In this document: piece after piece, positions 55,180-64,000 of the stretch
Layout of the letters: each line of letters starts with the position of its first letter
Numbering within the stretch: position 1 is the stretch's first letter
From: Fragum whitleyi
Taxonomy: Eukaryota > Mollusca > Bivalvia > Cardiida > Cardiidae
Direction of reading: 5' to 3'
Assembly: GCA_948146395.1 (NCBI GenBank)
Contig: OX411543.1
Span: forward strand, 56,225,689 to 56,289,688
DNA length: 64,000 nt
Notes under the pieces: model-generated
What the model saw: the letters and a program-made list of their open reading frames with translations, nothing else
Told to the model about the DNA's origin: nothing
Databases searched by the model: none
Translations under genes and position numbers: made by a program

Positions 55180-57280
55180 TTTTTTGCTCACCTGGGCATT
55201 CATGAAGTGCTCAAGTTGAGCTTTTGTGGTTACATGATGCCTGTTATCCATCATGTGTCGTCCGTCGTCAATATATAACTTGTAGACACTAGATTGGTCA
55301 TGTTTTTTTTTTGTCCAATCAATCTAAAAATTTGTCATAATGATTATCTTGATAACATTATCTTGATCAAGTTTGAAATTTGGGTTTTAAAATAAGGTAA
55401 ATGGGTCAAATCCTAGAAAAACCGTGTAAGTACTCTAGAATTCATATTCTTTGCCCAATCAACCTGAAATTTATCAGTTATTGTCTTGATGGAATCTAGG
55501 ACAAGTTTGATATTGGGTCAACTGGGGTCAAAAATGAGGTCAAGGTGTCAAATATTAGAAAAACTTTATAGACCTACTAGAGACCGTTTTTATTGCCTGA
55601 AAAAAATGATAATGTTGGTGAAATCTAGGCCAAATTTAAAATTGGATCAAATCGGGTCGGAAATAAGGTCAAGGGGTCAAATTATAGAAAAACCTTGTAG
55701 ACACTGTAGAGGTAATATTTCTTACCAAATCAACCTAAAATTTGGTCAGAATGATTGTCATCGTAAAATCTAGGTCAAGTTCGTAAAATCTAGGTCAAGT
55801 TCGAAATTGTTTCTTGAAAGTGGAGTCAAAAATGAGGTCACTGGGTCAAATATTAGAAACACCTCGTAGAAACATTTTTTTGCCAAATAAACCTGAAAAT
55901 TTGTCAGAAAGGTTGTCTTGATGAAATCAAGGTCAAGTTTGAATTTAGGTCAAATGGGGTCAAGGGGTTATTCTAGAAAAAAATACCTTGTAGACACTGA
56001 GGCTATATTTTTTGCAAAAAAAACAAAAAAAAAAAAAACAAAAAAAAAAAACAAAAAAAACCGAAAATTGGTCAAAATGATTATCTTAAACAGATCTAGG
56101 TCAATTTTGAATTTAGGTCAGGTGTAGTATAAAACTAGGTTTGTAGATCAGATCTACCAAAGTTCAAGAAATTTCAAGTTACCACCAAATGTGGACGTGT
56201 CAAGGCGGCAGGAATTTTCACCTTATTTAAAAAAAAATCCTCCCAAGCCATTGGGCCGATATCAATGAAACTTGGCGTGAGTGTTCCTTAGGTGACAATG
56301 CGCGTAAGTTGTTCAAGATATCTCAATTGACCTCCATATATTGGCCTTGCAGGGCGGGACTTACTTTCCCTGTAAAATCTTTGGAAATCAGCTTCCAAAC
56401 CATTGGACCAATTTCAACGAAACTTTGCATGAATGTTCCTTGGGTGACCATGTATCTTAGTTGTTGAATAAAATTTGATTGGCCACCAAATATTGGAGTT
56501 GCATGGCGGGGATATTTGAACTTTAAAATGTTTAGAAATGTTGTCTTCCCCAAACCATTGGTCCAATTACAATTTGCTTCATTGTTCCTTGTGTGATCCT
56601 TTTCAAAACTTTTTCAAGAAATTTTGATTGATTCCGAAATATGGGCGTGGTAGGGCGGAGCTTCCATTCACTTCAAAATATTTTTAAAAAAATCTCCTCC
56701 CAAACACTTGAGTCAATTTTGACCATACTTGGCAGAAATATTCTTTGGCCCGTGTATCTAAGTTGTTACAGAAATTTCGATTGACCCCCCAAATATTGGC
56801 ATTGCAGTGCGGGGCTTACTTTTGCTTTAAACTTTTTGAAAATCGTTATCATGCAGTGCGGGGCTATCTTTTTCTTTAAACTTTTTGAAAATCGTAATCT
56901 TCCAAACCATTGGGCTTGGAAAGTTGGATTGAATGTTCCTTGGCTTCCAAAATACCTAAGTTTTTTCCAAGAAATTTGATTGACCCCAGATATGGGAGTT
57001 TTAAAATCTTCATTTCTCAAACCATTCGACCAATTTTTACAAAACTTGAAATGAGTGTTCCTTGGATGACCACATGTCTTTGTTATTCAAGAAATTCTGA
57101 TTGTCCCCAAGTATGGGCGGGGCAGGAAGTGTCTTATTTTCACTTTAAAATCCTTAAATATCTCCGAAACCATCTGGCCAATTTCAATAAAATTTGACTT
57201 GAATGTTCCTTAGGTGACTTTGCTGAAGTTAGAGATGTTTAATCCAAAGGAGCGATACAGGCCCTCTTTGGTCTCTTGTC
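55180..57280 (+). repeat. HINE element with two different tandem arrays
   Basis: T-run and GCTCACCTGGGCATTCATGA with AGTGCTCAAGTTGAGC, then 'gtgtcgtccgtcgtc'. 55300-56150 holds about 140-bp units of the 1-368 type, with an A-rich tract at 56017-56061 and an 18-bp doubling 'cgtaaaatctaggtcaagtt' near 55764-55802. 56160-57230 holds about 165-bp units ('aaccattgggccaatttcaa', 'gaatgttccttgggtgacc', 'tatgggcgtggcagggcgg'). It ends 'aggagcgata', AGGCCCTCTTTGGTC and CTCTTGTC. Confidence 0.75.
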
Positions 57281-57948
57281 TTCACATTTACCAGATGTTT
57301 TGATGCAACTCATATGAACAAAGCAATTTACAATTTAGGTCAATTTTGTCACCTTGTTCAATGTTTACAAAAAAAGGTAGATGTAAATGTTCACTGAAAT
57401 ATTTAGAATTAGTAGTTTGGTAAGCAAGACATATTTCCCTATTACATTGTAGTTTAGAATGATTAATGATTACTCCAGTATCACGCGAACTGTCCATTAC
57501 CGGAGTTGCAGAACGCAGGAAACGTGGGTGGTCAGACATAGACAGACTTGACAGTTAACGATATTTTATCCGATTTCAACAGTATTTCTGCGGTATTTAT
57601 AAATATATAAACCGATTATGGCGACCGTAACGTCTTGATAAATTTGTGGAGAACTGATTTCGGTCATATATTTAATATAATATGTGCTCGTCACGCGACA
57701 AAGTGGGAACTCCGAAAAAAAACATTTTGATATTGGATCCCGTCAACACTTGTTACATTTCTGAAATATTTGTACTGGAAGATGACATGATCATTCTAAA
57801 TTCAGAAAAATTTCAAAAACGAAAAGCTCCGATGCCAAGCAACTTGCGCGGAATGACAAGGGTCGATAGTTTAGCCCTTTCTGGATTGTCAACGGATCAC
57901 ATGTTGCCAGAGATTGAATAAGATTAGAAATATTTAGAGGATTAATGT
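57281..57948. other. No gene; partial MITE remnant
   Basis: 'gacatgatcattctaaattc' and 'tgcgcggaatgacaagggtc' (57781-57866) match the interior of the MITE at 10984-11281. A 79-residue ORF at 57682-57921 overlaps this remnant and is therefore not accepted. Confidence 0.45.
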
Positions 57949-58086
57949 ATGTTTCGGTGTAAGTACGATTTAGCTTTCACTGTGTGACATACAAGTTATA
58001 TTTTTACGAATGGCGAAGACTCTTGTAAAAATATAGCTTTTGTTGTTCATTCAGTGAAGGCTAAATCGATCTTGCACCGAAAATAT
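57949..58086. repeat. Foldback MITE, about 138 bp
   Basis: Left arm TTTCGGTGTAAG, CGATTTAGC, TTCACTGTGTG, TATATTTTTACGA; right arm TTGTAAAAATATA, CAGTGAAGGCTAAATCGA, CTTGCACCGAAA. The arms are about 60 bp with scattered mismatches. Confidence 0.75.
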
Positions 58087-60680
58087 ACGAGCATTCTCTT
58101 TTTTGAATTATGGTTTTTATTTTCAATGCAAAGAGGGGACAAAACGCAAAAAGCCTCGGACAAATTCTTGAATATGACGTCATTCTGCACGTGATTACTG
58201 CACACCGTTCATGATGACGTCATTTTTGGTTTTGTGGGTGCATCCGTCAAGATCTGTCCAGACAAAAAATCCAACATCCTTGAATGGATATCAAAATAAT
58301 TTGATACATTCATTTTCAAGCTTATAACGAATGGTAGTTTGGACTTATTTCAGTGTAAGCTTTAGAATAAGCTGCATACTCAAAAATCAATTTGATTGCG
58401 GTAAATAAAACCGCATTTTTCAGCCAATGAGAATGCATGTATCTTAGTGGATTCAAATAGAATTAAATTAAATGGAATTCATAATTTACTTACAAAAATG
58501 TTCTCCATCATGAGTCGGTGTTGGTGTACCATTTGAAACAAATTTCTTGACAGCTCGATGGTCACAGTTCAAGGTCAATTTTCTTCAACTAAGCGCAACT
58601 GGCTTGCAGTTTCTACCCCAGATGTCTTTGTATAGCTAGCTTTCTTAAAATCAGCGGACTATTGCAATAAAATAAGTTCCTTTGCTTTCAAAATAACTTT
58701 ATGAAACAAAGACGACCATTCTGACCTAAATTGTCAGAAAAATAAAGGTAGCATGTACATTATTTAAAATAATATTTTCGAGTCAATTTGATTAGTAACG
58801 CGGACGTAAACTTGTGTAGTAACTTGAGGTCATTACTAGGTAATTCGGCTTCTGACGAAAGTTCGGTCAATACACTCGAAGAAAAACAAATTTTCTTGAA
58901 AGCTTTCCGATTTTCTGCTGAGATCTTTTTGGCATATTATATAAACTATGATATGCCGAGTCATAATCTTCCGTTTTTTGTGTGCGTGTTCTTGTTTCCT
59001 GCGACGTTCTGTAAACCTACATGCGAAATGATGCGCCATCATGGCCGCGCCCCTATCGTTCTCGAGGTCTTTTCCGTAGAATCGCCATGAGTTCCCGATT
59101 AGTGGCTAGCCTCAACACTTGACATCCCGTCTCAATAAAACCATCAAATTTTACCTACCTGCAAAATATATAGTTGATCTGCTGAAGCTGTAGCTACGAT
59201 ATTTCAGTAGTCGAAAATAATGTCGAAAAGTAACAGACGTGTGATTGCACATGGGTGTTTTGGTTGAACAATCGATTCGTTTTTATTGACAGCAACAAAT
59301 TCTTAATTTCATCGAGGAAGATGTTTTCTTCATTTCTTGGTTAAAAAAAACTCAAGGTTATGATCGTTCCATTTTTGTTTTTTGTGGAGATAATATCGCT
59401 ATTTCAGTCAAATATGGAAACTTATTTTTCATGATATATCTTTCATAATATTTAATGGACATTTTTTCAGCTAAATTAAATTCTAAGAACTTTATTTTCA
59501 AAAGGATTTACTGGTGTTATTTAACAGAGAGTCTTCGGGACTTATTCGTAATACCCTGCCTTACATTAGCCTTGTTTAAGACGATTTCCATTATCAGCAG
59601 TCTGAACCAAATCACCATGGCGTGGGCTGTGAACTTGGTTTTTCTAGAAATTACTTGGCCTTGAATGATTTATGCACGAAATGAACTGTACTTTTTTTGA
59701 ACATCTTTGATTTTTTAAAGCTCAACTTTCGCGAAATGGAGACTATACCTAAAAAACAGAATATTTTGATAGTCAGGGGATCTGCCCTGCGGTAAGAATT
59801 ACAAAACTGCATACAGTTTCCAAATTATACCCCGCTTTGCACGTGCACTTTCGTACAAAGCGAAGTATATTTTGCAAGCAAATTGCAACGTTTTATCATC
59901 CTGAACACAGGAAATACTTGCATGTTTATTGACAGAAATAAGACCTTTGCATCGTCATGATGCTCACATATCCTCGAATATTTACGCTGTAAACTGAAAC
60001 CAACTTTTAATCGGTCACTGCATGTTTTCCTCTTTTCGACACATTTGAAATTAAGGAATTGAAAAGAACATAACTTTTATGCAAAGACAAATCAATTTTG
60101 AGGATTTTGGTAAAAAAAAATGTTTAAAAAGGACCGACAGAACGATTGTAGCAAAAAAAAAAAAAAGACACCAACCCTATTTTGAAAAAGTCATAAAACT
60201 CGCAAAATGCAGGGAATTTTCAAAATTTCAGTCGAAGAAATACCGAAATGTTATTGAAAACTCACTATACTTTCGATGCCTTAAAGTAAGCTGCATAGAA
60301 ATACGTAAAGAAAACATTATTTAAGGAAATGAGGTGAATTTGTAAAATTTACGCCACCCACCAATGTTAATTTTGAAATTTGGGGTAACCATATTCTCAT
60401 GCAACTCGGAGATTTTTTATGCATTTTGGTTTTTGCTATCTACCAAGTTCACAGGCTATCGTAACTCGTCAAACACTTGTATCGTTAACATTATTAAGCA
60501 TTACTTTTCGTGCTTTATTTTAGTGACCGATTAGAAGTTGGTCTGCCACATTGGCCGTGTTGTTTACTAGCTCAACCCGTAATCACTTTGTTGTAGGATT
60601 GGTCCCACCGAAGTTGGTACTGCATTTGAGCTGCAAACCTAACAGATAAAACGTCAGTCTATGAACTTGTATCAGTCGGA
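58087..60680. other. No supportable gene; two CRE-type sites
   Basis: TGACGTCA occurs at 58175-58182 and 58215-58222. 58990-59110 is relatively CpG-rich and holds GGCGCGGCCATGATGGCGC on the - strand, promoter-like but without a linked exon. ORFs at 58788-59090 (100 aa) and 60079-60324 (81 aa, Lys-rich with a poly-A run) have no recognised similarity or splice context. The remainder is AT-rich. Confidence 0.4.
58175..58222. promoter_or_regulatory. Pair of palindromic CRE-type sites
   Basis: TGACGTCA, the full palindromic recognition site of CREB/ATF bZIP factors, occurs twice 40 bp apart. No neighbouring gene start was identified, so a regulatory role is only inferred. Confidence 0.3.
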
Positions 60681-60888
60681 GCCGCCGTCATAGCGCAGCA
60701 TCGGACTATCATGAAATGGATCTCGGGTTCCATTCCCGACGACGGCAATCATCCTTTCCGATAACTTGTCTTCAAGCAATAGGTTGAAAATCGTAGACCT
60801 ATGTAGGATGGCAGCTGGAGGCTAGGAAAGGATGTTATGGTAGTACTGGTCTGAGAAATACCCGGAATCCATTGCTATGTGCTCGAAC
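60681..60888 (+). mobile_element. tRNA-derived SINE lacking its 3' end
   Basis: GCCGCCGTCATAGCGCAGCA head (A box shortened), B box GGGTTCCATTCCC, body to 'ggaatccattgctatgtgct', then abruptly 'cgaacgtgatccgtcaagg'. The tail with TTGAAAGCGG is absent; the sequence passes into a MITE end (GTGATCCGTCA) and a 17-base G run. Confidence 0.82.
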
Positions 60889-60906
60889 GTGATCCGTCAA
60901 GGTAAA

Positions 60907-60923
60907 GGGGGGGGGGGGGGGGG
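60907..60923 (+). repeat. Poly-G tract of 17
   Basis: Seventeen consecutive G within the left end of a GTGATCCGTCAC-family MITE, where other copies read AAAAGGGACC. Could form G-quadruplexes and is prone to sequencing or slippage error. Confidence 0.8.
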
Positions 60924-61052
60924 CATCCGGGAAGATCGAAAATTTTCGGATTAAGTTCGACAGCGCAGAATGACTATTGTAGATTAATTTCGAAATACGC
61001 CTTATTTGTAAATCTGATGGATCTTATCTCTCCTTCAAGTATGCCACGCTCC

Positions 61053-61316
61053 GCCGTCATAGCGCAGTTGGTAGCGCATCGGACTGTCAATCTAGGGGTC
61101 CCGGGGTCGATACCCGACGGCGGCACTCAATCTTTCCGACTATTTGTCTCTCACCAATAGGTTGATAATCGTAGAGAAAGCAGCTGGGGGCTAAGAAGGA
61201 TGTGATGGTTGTACTGGTGAGAGAAATACCAGGAATCCATTGTTAGTTGCTCCAGCCTCCGCAATGTAACTGAAAAAAGGTTTAAAGTGACATTGAACTC
61301 CATTCAAACAATCAAT
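61053..61316 (+). mobile_element. tRNA-derived SINE with 16-bp imperfect duplication
   Basis: CGCCGTCATAGCGCAGTTGG head with intact A and near-intact B box (GGGGTCGATACCC), body 'gagaaataccaggaatccat', 'ttgctccagcc', ending CAATCAA. TCAAGTATGCCACGCTC at 61036-61052 and TCAAGTACGCCACCCTC at 61316-61332 are the target duplication with two changes. Confidence 0.85.
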
Positions 61317-61324
61317 CAAGTACG

Positions 61325-61560
61325 CCACCCTCGAAAAGGGACCATCAGAGTCCTGATTCAGGTTAGAACCCTAGTCAGACTGCGCGGAATGCGCAGACTG
61401 GCTAAGGTCGAATCTTATCGCATGTGGCTATTTTGTCTGAATCTAGAAATTTCGGCATCTGGTAGACCTCTACCATATCAAATATATTTTTCAAATACAT
61501 ATTTTTTTTTACCGAAATCCAAGCTGATCCTTTTTCGCATGATTGACCACATTTTAAAAA
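61325..61560. repeat. MITE, GTGATCCGTCAC family, diverged
   Basis: 'cgaaaagggaccatcagag', 'agtcagactgcgcggaatgc' and 'tttgtctgaatctagaaat' match 31421-31680. Right end 'gatcctttttcgcatgattg' is the decayed inverted end. Confidence 0.6.
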
Positions 61561-61694
61561 AAAAAAAGTTTATATATAATTTGGTCCTTTTTCGTATAGA
61601 GTATCGCATATTCTAAATACGATTTTGACCTGGTGAAAATGCAGAAAAAGGTATACACCAATCCGACCACACAAATATCTCCTAAGTTATTAAC

Positions 61695-61926
61695 CATTGT
61701 CATGCCGAATTAAAACCCTCTTTCATAATTGCACTCATATCAAAGTACTGAAAGCCCTAAATTCCAAGGGTGTCGATAATATTCACTTTTGTAGATAAAA
61801 TTCAATTACAACTCTGCTTTGAAAGGAGAGAAACAGTTGGTGATGACTAAGATCAGACTGCACATAGGTGCAGGCTGATCTTTGTCTATACCTCCTGTCA
61901 AAACAAGAATATTCCGGGTTCACCAT
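61695..61926. mobile_element. piggyBac-like MITE, diverged copy
   Basis: Left TTAACCATTGTCATGCCGAA and right TTCACCATGACAAGGGTT correspond to the perfect ends at 47944-48157. It shares 'agaatattccgggttc' and the 'cagactgcacataggtgcag' hairpin in the opposite orientation. The right TTAA is mutated. Confidence 0.7.
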
Positions 61927-63111
61927 GACAAGGGTTTATAAAAAATATCAGTCGCTAAAGGAAAACCCCACTCGATCGCATAAACTAGATTTTCTTTAAG
62001 TATAAGTGTTGTTACTGTTGGTAAAATCGTTTAAAAAATAATATCTCATTTAAGACTTATTAAGGTTAAACAGGCGGACACGTTTGTGTCATAATTCTCA
62101 TTACGAAGAATCTAATGTACTTTTAAAACAAATAATCTTATAAAGAACAATGACATTTTCAACAAGAAAGATAGACGATTAAAAAATGTAGGGCAAAATG
62201 GGGTCGAATTGTCTTTTTAAATTCCCGACATTTTAAATTCGGTTCTTATATATTAATATCTCAGTCATGAAGCAATAAAGGCCATTTCCAGAAAATTTGA
62301 ATAATTTGTTATTTCAATAGAATTGTTTAACTTGTTTCAAATGAGAGGAGGCGTACTGAAAACATACACATGTACCGATCGAAACGATTTTCGATCACTA
62401 CCAAACAATACCACTATTTAATAACCCAGTAAGGAAGATTCTCGGAAATAAATCTTCGAAAATTGAAAAGAGACTTTTTTTTTAATATATTTTATTCAAC
62501 CAAGTTTAAATTATCATATTATTTTAGATGTCTATATCTACATTTTATAATATGTCACTTGTTTTATTTTGTTTGTTTGAACCGCGATATTGTGACCTTT
62601 GGGAAAAATGGTCTTAAGTCCGAATCAGTAATATACAAAGTAATATTTTTTTTGTTTTTTTATCTTAAACAGAAAAGTCCACCAAAGTGATTGAAAGATG
62701 TTATTTTTTAGAATAACCGATATTTCGAAAGCGTTAATTTGGCGCGTTCTTTTAGAACGTCATAGTCCCAATTTGGTAATTTATTTTTATTTATTTATTG
62801 ATTTATTTTTTTTGTAAGCAAGTGACATATTATATTTGACGAATTATATATAAACATAATATTATATAGACAAACAGTTTATATTTGATAACCCATATAC
62901 ATTTTTTAAAAGTTGATTGAAAGATGAAAGAATACTCTAATTAAACGGTTTAGTAAAGAGGAAAATGTCAATTCATACGATTCTTTTTCGTATATTTATT
63001 TTCGATTATTCGGTGTATAAAACACAACGTCGATTCAAAACTGAAACTCTGCAACTACACCTGAAATCAAGCCAAAGTTACAAGTTTTCGAACAAATCGG
63101 ACGACATGTTT
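61927..63111. other. No gene seen
   Basis: Strongly AT-rich sequence with several homopolymer runs. No splice-bounded ORF, RNA gene or element end recognised. Confidence 0.4.
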
Positions 63112-63895
63112 AAACAGACAGACAGACAGACATATTTATTTTGACGTATACAGGTAGTACATAGTCACATATGCATATAATGATTTGTCACGTTTTTAAT
63201 AAACAGTGGAACACATATATACATAGGAATAATCGGAAGGTTGCATGTAAAAAGGATACCGGCTGAAAAATATAAAAATGAGGATTATCAATCTCTAATA
63301 ACATCAATTGACACTGACAATAATATTATTTCTTCGTGACAAAGCTTCTTTGATAAATCTGGAAATCTCTAAAAGTTCGGACTTATCTCTTGAGCAAATT
63401 AATTTGATATATTTAAAAACAGAGGGGCGGATGTAATACTTAGCATTGATATATTTTTTCTTAGATCAGAAAAACATCTACATACACAAATAAAATGATA
63501 TTCGTCCTCGACGTCAAGTACATTACAGCAAAGACAATATCTCAATTCGCGTGCGATATGATCTCTTCCATTTCGACCTGTTTGTATTCTTAACGGGTGA
63601 CTAGACGTTCTTAAACGAGAAAAATTTGCTCTAATCGTTTTTGGTAAAATATCCAAATATGGTTCGTAACCGAATGTAGTTTTAAAAATTCTATAAACAT
63701 CTAAAAACAAAAACTTTGAAAAATATTGGGCAATTGTAAAAAGCATTACTCTAGTCAGTAATAAAGACAAAGATAAAAGAATAAGAAATCTTCAAACATC
63801 TAAACCGACCTACGCTAAATACATAATGTTAATAACAAACACCAAGAACACCTTATGATGGAAAAGAAGTGATGTACTTACTTTCTGTAGTAACA
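63112..63895 (-). mobile_element. 3' end of a non-LTR retrotransposon (LINE)
   Basis: On the - strand the ORF at 63399-63770 is followed by a 3' UTR of about 270 bp that stops at a TGTC microsatellite (CAGACAGACAGACAGACA on the + strand, near 63114-63131). A short 3' simple repeat is usual for LINE tails. Upstream boundary uncertain; the copy is 5' truncated. Confidence 0.65.
63399..63770 (-). pseudogene. C-terminal fragment of LINE reverse transcriptase polyprotein
   Basis: A 123-residue ORF. Its middle, LRTSSHPLRIQTGRNGRD followed by RYCLCCNVLDVEDEYHFICV, is the C-terminal segment common to many animal LINE ORF2 proteins: an 'S-H-x-L-R-I-x-T-G-R' motif and a zinc-knuckle-like Cys-x2-Cys ... 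His-x3-Cys. The residues before it (FGYEPYLDILPKTIR) also fit that region. The reverse transcriptase and endonuclease domains are missing, so this is a dead fragment. Recognition is from family memory, not a search. Confidence 0.72.
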
Positions 63896-64000
63896 TCTTC
63901 ACATATATCTTTCCTTTTTTCTTTCTATTTACACCGTTAAAGCCATTTTTTGTTATTTTATACTGTTTATGTTAATATGTTTAAATGGTATATTTTATTC
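63896..64000. other. Window edge, AT-rich
   Basis: No feature seen. Confidence 0.4.

Noticed and set aside
57682..57921. 79-residue ORF as a gene
   Set aside because: It overlaps a MITE remnant shared with 10984-11281 and has no splice or promoter context.
58788..59090. 100-residue ORF, and the overlapping 68-residue - strand ORF
   Set aside because: No recognised domain, both strands open, and length expected by chance in this much sequence.
60079..60324. 81-residue Lys-rich ORF
   Set aside because: Composition follows the A-rich sequence, including a poly-A run; no exon signals.

Overview
The window is animal nuclear DNA, most likely from a bivalve mollusc. It is AT-rich, has no prokaryotic gene density, and is packed with repeats I associate with bivalve genomes: tRNA-headed SINEs with a conserved body ending near GTTGAAAGCGG, and arrays of roughly 140-180 bp units that end in a small hairpin followed by CTCTTGTT. 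Assignment to bivalves rests on recognising these repeat styles; no database search was possible.

One protein-coding gene can be reconstructed on the + strand. Eight exons (7338-7366, 9727-9767, 15957-16116, 21032-21746, 31138-31205, 33053-33113, 33349-33381, 41886-42069) have good splice sites and exactly compatible intron phases. Together they encode the C-terminal 429 residues of a protein whose start lies upstream of the window or was not found. It has a Ser/Arg-rich piece, a Ser/Thr-rich linker, a short Ala/Glu-rich helical stretch, a very acidic Asp/Glu tract, a compact basic-to-mixed module (RKLKKRGYKGPRG through GGWLKVTFADE) and a Pro/Ser/Thr-rich tail. I do not recognise the family. 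A possible alternative last exon with its own AATAAA signal lies at 51859-52145, and a possible 39-bp cassette exon at 47618-47656.

The rest is almost entirely transposon-derived. (i) Eight or more families share one plan: a short subterminal inverted repeat, a 5' palindrome, often GTCC-type microsatellite, one to nine central tandem units, the complementary subterminal repeat, a family-specific hairpin, then CTCTTGTT. This matches non-autonomous Helentron/Helitron-2 type elements (HINE, DINE-1, oyster pearl-type). They occupy 1-1750, 3924-4740, 5505-7182, 8050-8880, 12138-14996, 15359-15660, 16836-17867, 18930-20190, 24061-25366, 25977-29424, 29533-30806, 35170-35850, 37400-38575, 40270-40777, 43809-44478, 47205-47410, 49725-50430 and 55180-57280, and they repeatedly insert into one another at T-runs. 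(ii) tRNA-derived SINEs, several with clear target-site duplications. (iii) MITEs: piggyBac-like (TTAA), pogo-like, hAT-like, and several foldback families. (iv) A non-LTR retrotransposon 3' end on the - strand at 63112-63895.

The first 52 kb is therefore introns and flank of one gene filled with nested mobile elements. From 52 to 64 kb I find no supportable host gene: only repeats, two perfect CRE-type palindromes near 58.2 kb, and the LINE fragment.
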